Source of the DNA: Paracoccaceae bacterium
Lineage (GTDB): Bacteria > Pseudomonadota > Alphaproteobacteria > Rhodobacterales > Rhodobacteraceae
Direction of reading: 5' to 3'
Length of the DNA: 7,620 nucleotides
Assembly: GCA_003565055.1 (NCBI GenBank)
Contig: PXDM01000146.1
Coordinates: 1 to 7,620 of the forward strand
Shown here: piece by piece, positions 6,637 through 7,620 of the stretch
Layout of the letters: every line of letters begins with the position of its first letter
Numbering within the stretch: position 1 is the first letter of the stretch
Program-made: the position numbers and the translations under genes
The notes under the pieces: model-generated
Database searches by the model: none
What the model was told of the DNA's origin: nothing
Seen by the model: only the letters and a program-made list of their open reading frames with translations

Positions 6637-7620
6637 TCATAGATCGGCATCAGCGTCTCGGTATCAAAGAGCGACGAGACCGAGGTCCCCTTCCATGTGT
6701 TCAGGATCCCTTGGGCGAACATCGGCGCGGTCGGCACGATGCGGATATTCGGCGCGGATTTCACAGCATCGGTGGGTGCGATGGAATCCGTGATCACCAG
6801 CGATTTCATCACCGATTTCGTGATCCGCTCGACCGCCGGGCCAGAGAGCACACCATGGGTGATGTAGCTGTGCACTTCGGTCGCGCCCGCCTCGATCAGC
6901 ACTTCAGCGGCCTTGCAAAGCGTGCCGGCCGTGTCGCAGATGTCATCGACGATGATGCAGGTCTTGCCGCTGACCTGGCCGATCACAGTCATCTCTGCGA
7001 TCTCGCCGGGCTTCTCGCGCCGCTTGTCGACGATGGCCAGCGCACAGCCGACACGTTTGGCCAGCTCCCGCGCCCGCGCGACCCCGCCCACATCGGGCGA
7101 GACGATCACCACATCTTCCAGCCGCCCCCGGAAATGATGCATCAGATCGAGCGCAAAGACCGGGGCGGCATAAAGATTGTCCACTGGAATGTCGAAAAAC
7201 CCCTGAATCTGGGCCGCGTGCAGGTCCAGCGTCAGGATCCGCTCGATCCCGGCCTGGGTGATCATGTTCGACACCAGTTTCGCGGAAATCGGCGTGCGCG
7301 CCTTGGTGCGGCGGTCCTGACGCGCATAGCCGAAATAGGGGATCACAGCTGTGATGCGGGCCGCCGAGGAGCGTTTGAGCGCATCCGCGATGATCAGAAG
7401 CTCCATCAGATGATCATTGGCGGGCTTTGAGGTCGATTGGATGATGAACATGTCCTCGCCCCGGACATTCTCGAACACCTCGACAAAGACCTCACCATCA
7501 TTGAAACGCTCGACCCGCGCATCGACGAGCGCGACCGACATGCCGCGATGCAGGCTCATTCTGCGGGCGATGGCCTTGGCCAGCGGCGGGTTGGCATTCC
7601 CGGCGATCAGTTTGGGTTCC
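6618..7620 (-). CDS. prs: Ribose-phosphate pyrophosphokinase, PRPP synthetase (5' end cut by window edge)
   Basis: Prs transfers pyrophosphate from ATP to ribose 5-phosphate, making PRPP for nucleotide, histidine, tryptophan and NAD synthesis in the cytoplasm. The visible 333 residues are in frame from the right edge to TGA at 6618–6620. The ATG at 7559 is internal: codons beyond it read EPKLIAGNANPPLAKAIARR, the conserved N-terminus, so the true start lies a few codons past the edge. Key parts are the FNDGEVFVEVFENVRG segment, the ATP-binding loop FGYARQDRR (about 7309–7335), DLHAAQIQGFFD with the metal-binding His, the ribose-phosphate segment SPDVGGVARAR (about 7072–7104) and the PRPP loop VDDICDTAGTL (about 6919–6952). 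Complete length would be about 335–340, slightly longer than the 315 of E. coli, as is usual in alphaproteobacteria. It converges on the nfeD-like gene with 10 bases between stops and no functional link is apparent. Confidence 0.97.
   Translation of the reverse strand, partial: EPKLIAGNANPPLAKAIARRMSLHRGMSVALVDARVERFNDGEVFVEVFENVRGEDMFIIQSTSKPANDHLMELLIIADALKRSSAARITAVIPYFGYARQDRRTKARTPISAKLVSNMITQAGIERILTLDLHAAQIQGFFDIPVDNLYAAPVFALDLMHHFRGRLEDVVIVSPDVGGVARARELAKRVGCALAIVDKRREKPGEIAEMTVIGQVSGKTCIIVDDICDTAGTLCKAAEVLIEAGATEVHSYITHGVLSGPAVERITKSVMKSLVITDSIAPTDAVKSAPNIRIVPTAPMFAQGILNTWKGTSVSSLFDTETLMPIYEGLYGS

Noticed and set aside
6537..7430. Plus-strand open frame of 297 codons opposite prs
   Set aside because: The minus strand here is an unmistakable PRPP synthetase; the plus-strand translation shows no domain and overlaps the end of the nfeD-like gene.
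6618..7559. ATG at 7559 as the start of prs
   Set aside because: Codons upstream of it, out to the window edge, encode the conserved PRPP synthetase N-terminus (KLIAGNAN), so this Met is internal.

Overview
The window is a dense stretch of GC-rich bacterial chromosome carrying seven protein-coding genes and almost no non-coding DNA. The base composition, the NDH–SelD fusion and the character of the PRPP synthetase point to an alphaproteobacterium, most likely of the Rhodobacteraceae. That placement is an inference from remembered family sequences, not from a search. I see no mobile elements, rRNA or tRNA genes, CRISPR arrays, phage genes or toxin systems. The longest gap between genes is about 108 bases.

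Layout from left to right. On the minus strand, running off the left edge, is selD (1–1904). It is a selenide, water dikinase fused behind an N-terminal FAD/NAD-dependent NDH-like flavoprotein domain, and only its last roughly 100 residues should be missing. A short divergent intergenic region (1905–2012) follows. It ends in a perfect 9-bp inverted repeat that reaches the start codon of the next gene. On the plus strand comes a three-gene operon joined by two 4-base stop/start overlaps: an AMP-forming acyl-CoA synthetase (2013–3521), a DsbA/FrnE-type thioredoxin-fold protein with a CPWC motif (3518–4153), and a Bcr/CflA-type MFS exporter (4150–5379). After 43 bases and a strong ribosome binding site comes a membrane pair in the same direction: an SPFH/stomatin protein of the QmcA type (5423–6277) and a short NfeD-like protein (6281–6607). 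Converging on it, 10 bases away, is prs on the minus strand (6618 to the right edge), the ribose-phosphate pyrophosphokinase that makes PRPP. Its first few codons lie outside the window.

How the genes work together. SelD makes selenophosphate for selenouridine tRNA modification and/or selenocysteine. The SPFH and NfeD-like proteins are a known partner pair in membrane quality control or microdomains. Prs is central housekeeping. The synthetase–thioredoxin-fold–exporter operon is tightly coupled, but its substrate cannot be read from the sequence. It is the part of the window whose function is least clear.

I found no clear candidate for an undescribed system. The observations most worth checking are the inverted repeat at the synthetase start codon, the function of the three-gene operon, the redox-domain fusion to SelD, and the absence of the OB-fold from the NfeD partner.
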